A stretch of 33,609 nucleotides of DNA. Source: UBA6382 sp963600315 (lineage in GTDB: Bacteria; Bacteroidota; Bacteroidia; Bacteroidales; Bacteroidaceae). The position numbers and the translations under genes are program-made. Below the pieces are notes generated by a model. It saw only the letters and a program-made list of their open reading frames with translations. It was not told the DNA's origin and did no database searches. Every line of letters begins with the position of its first letter. Within the stretch, counting starts at the first letter, position 1. The stretch is taken from NCBI GenBank assembly GCA_963600315.1, contig CAVCAW010000035.1, positions 1 to 33,609 on the forward strand. Direction: 5' to 3'. Of this stretch, positions 33,493 to 33,609 are shown piece after piece.

Positions 33493-33609
33493 TTAATTAT
33501 GGTCAAGCCAGGTGAAACGCTCTGGACAGTAATCGATATTCTGACTGGGGTTGTGCATGCCCATTATGGCAGGGGTCAAATGTTTACCATAGAGCACCAC
33601 CTTGAGCTT
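33493..33609 (-). CDS. C-terminal fragment of an unidentified protein (runs off the right edge)
   Basis: On the minus strand a frame open from the window edge gives 38 residues, starting KLKVVLYGKHLTPAIMGMHN and ending PERFTWLDHN, then TAA at 33495-33493. The composition is protein-like and the frame is uninterrupted, so this is probably the 3' end of a real gene whose body lies to the right. No family is recognised from this short piece. Confidence 0.6.
   Translation of the reverse strand, partial: KLKVVLYGKHLTPAIMGMHNPSQNIDYCPERFTWLDHN

Overview
The window looks like a draft or metagenome-assembled contig from a Bacteroidales bacterium, most likely Prevotellaceae-like; the genus cannot be settled by eye. 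The evidence is the Bacteroidetes promoter signature (TTTG, 19 nt, TAnnTTTG) in front of several genes, the absence of clear Shine-Dalgarno sites, an 11-subunit Nuo cluster with a fused nuoCD and no nuoEFG, short (about 286 aa) RpoD-like sigma factors, and a secreted glycosidase with a type IX secretion C-terminal domain. Two runs of N (5130-5162 and 15318-15327) mark scaffold joins. Both fall inside genes, and both look like false gaps.

Layout. 1-372: left-edge intergenic DNA with a palindromic repeat array and the purA terminator. 373-9878 (all minus strand): purA; a probable rlmN-pdxA-araC-type regulator-DPP III-AlkD-like operon; trmO; fhs. 10086-13314 (plus): cstA, a DUF2027-Smr protein and a GNAT acetyltransferase. 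13416-15935: two tandem, about 82% identical RpoD-like sigma factors, each with its own promoter, separated by a terminator and a second repeat array. 16011-17773: queA overlapping a Nudix hydrolase gene. 18067-21558: a large secreted GH84 glycosidase. 21795-22262 (minus): ndk. 22603-32789: nuoA-B-CD-H-I-J-K-L-M-N in one operon ending at a strong terminator. 32897-33609: a decayed region with a gene remnant, a MITE-like element, a third repeat array and the 3' end of an unidentified minus-strand gene.

How the genes work together. Most are housekeeping: purine synthesis and one-carbon supply (purA, fhs), vitamin B6 synthesis (pdxA), tRNA and rRNA modification (rlmN, trmO, queA), nucleotide balance (ndk), peptide use (DPP III, CstA) and respiration (Nuo). 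The less ordinary parts are the duplicated sigma factors with different promoters, a stand-alone AraC-type DNA-binding domain overlapping the DPP III gene, and three intergenic arrays of a 12-bp palindrome (TTTCsgcsGAAA) repeated at an exact 22-bp period. The repeat arrays are the best candidate for something not yet described.
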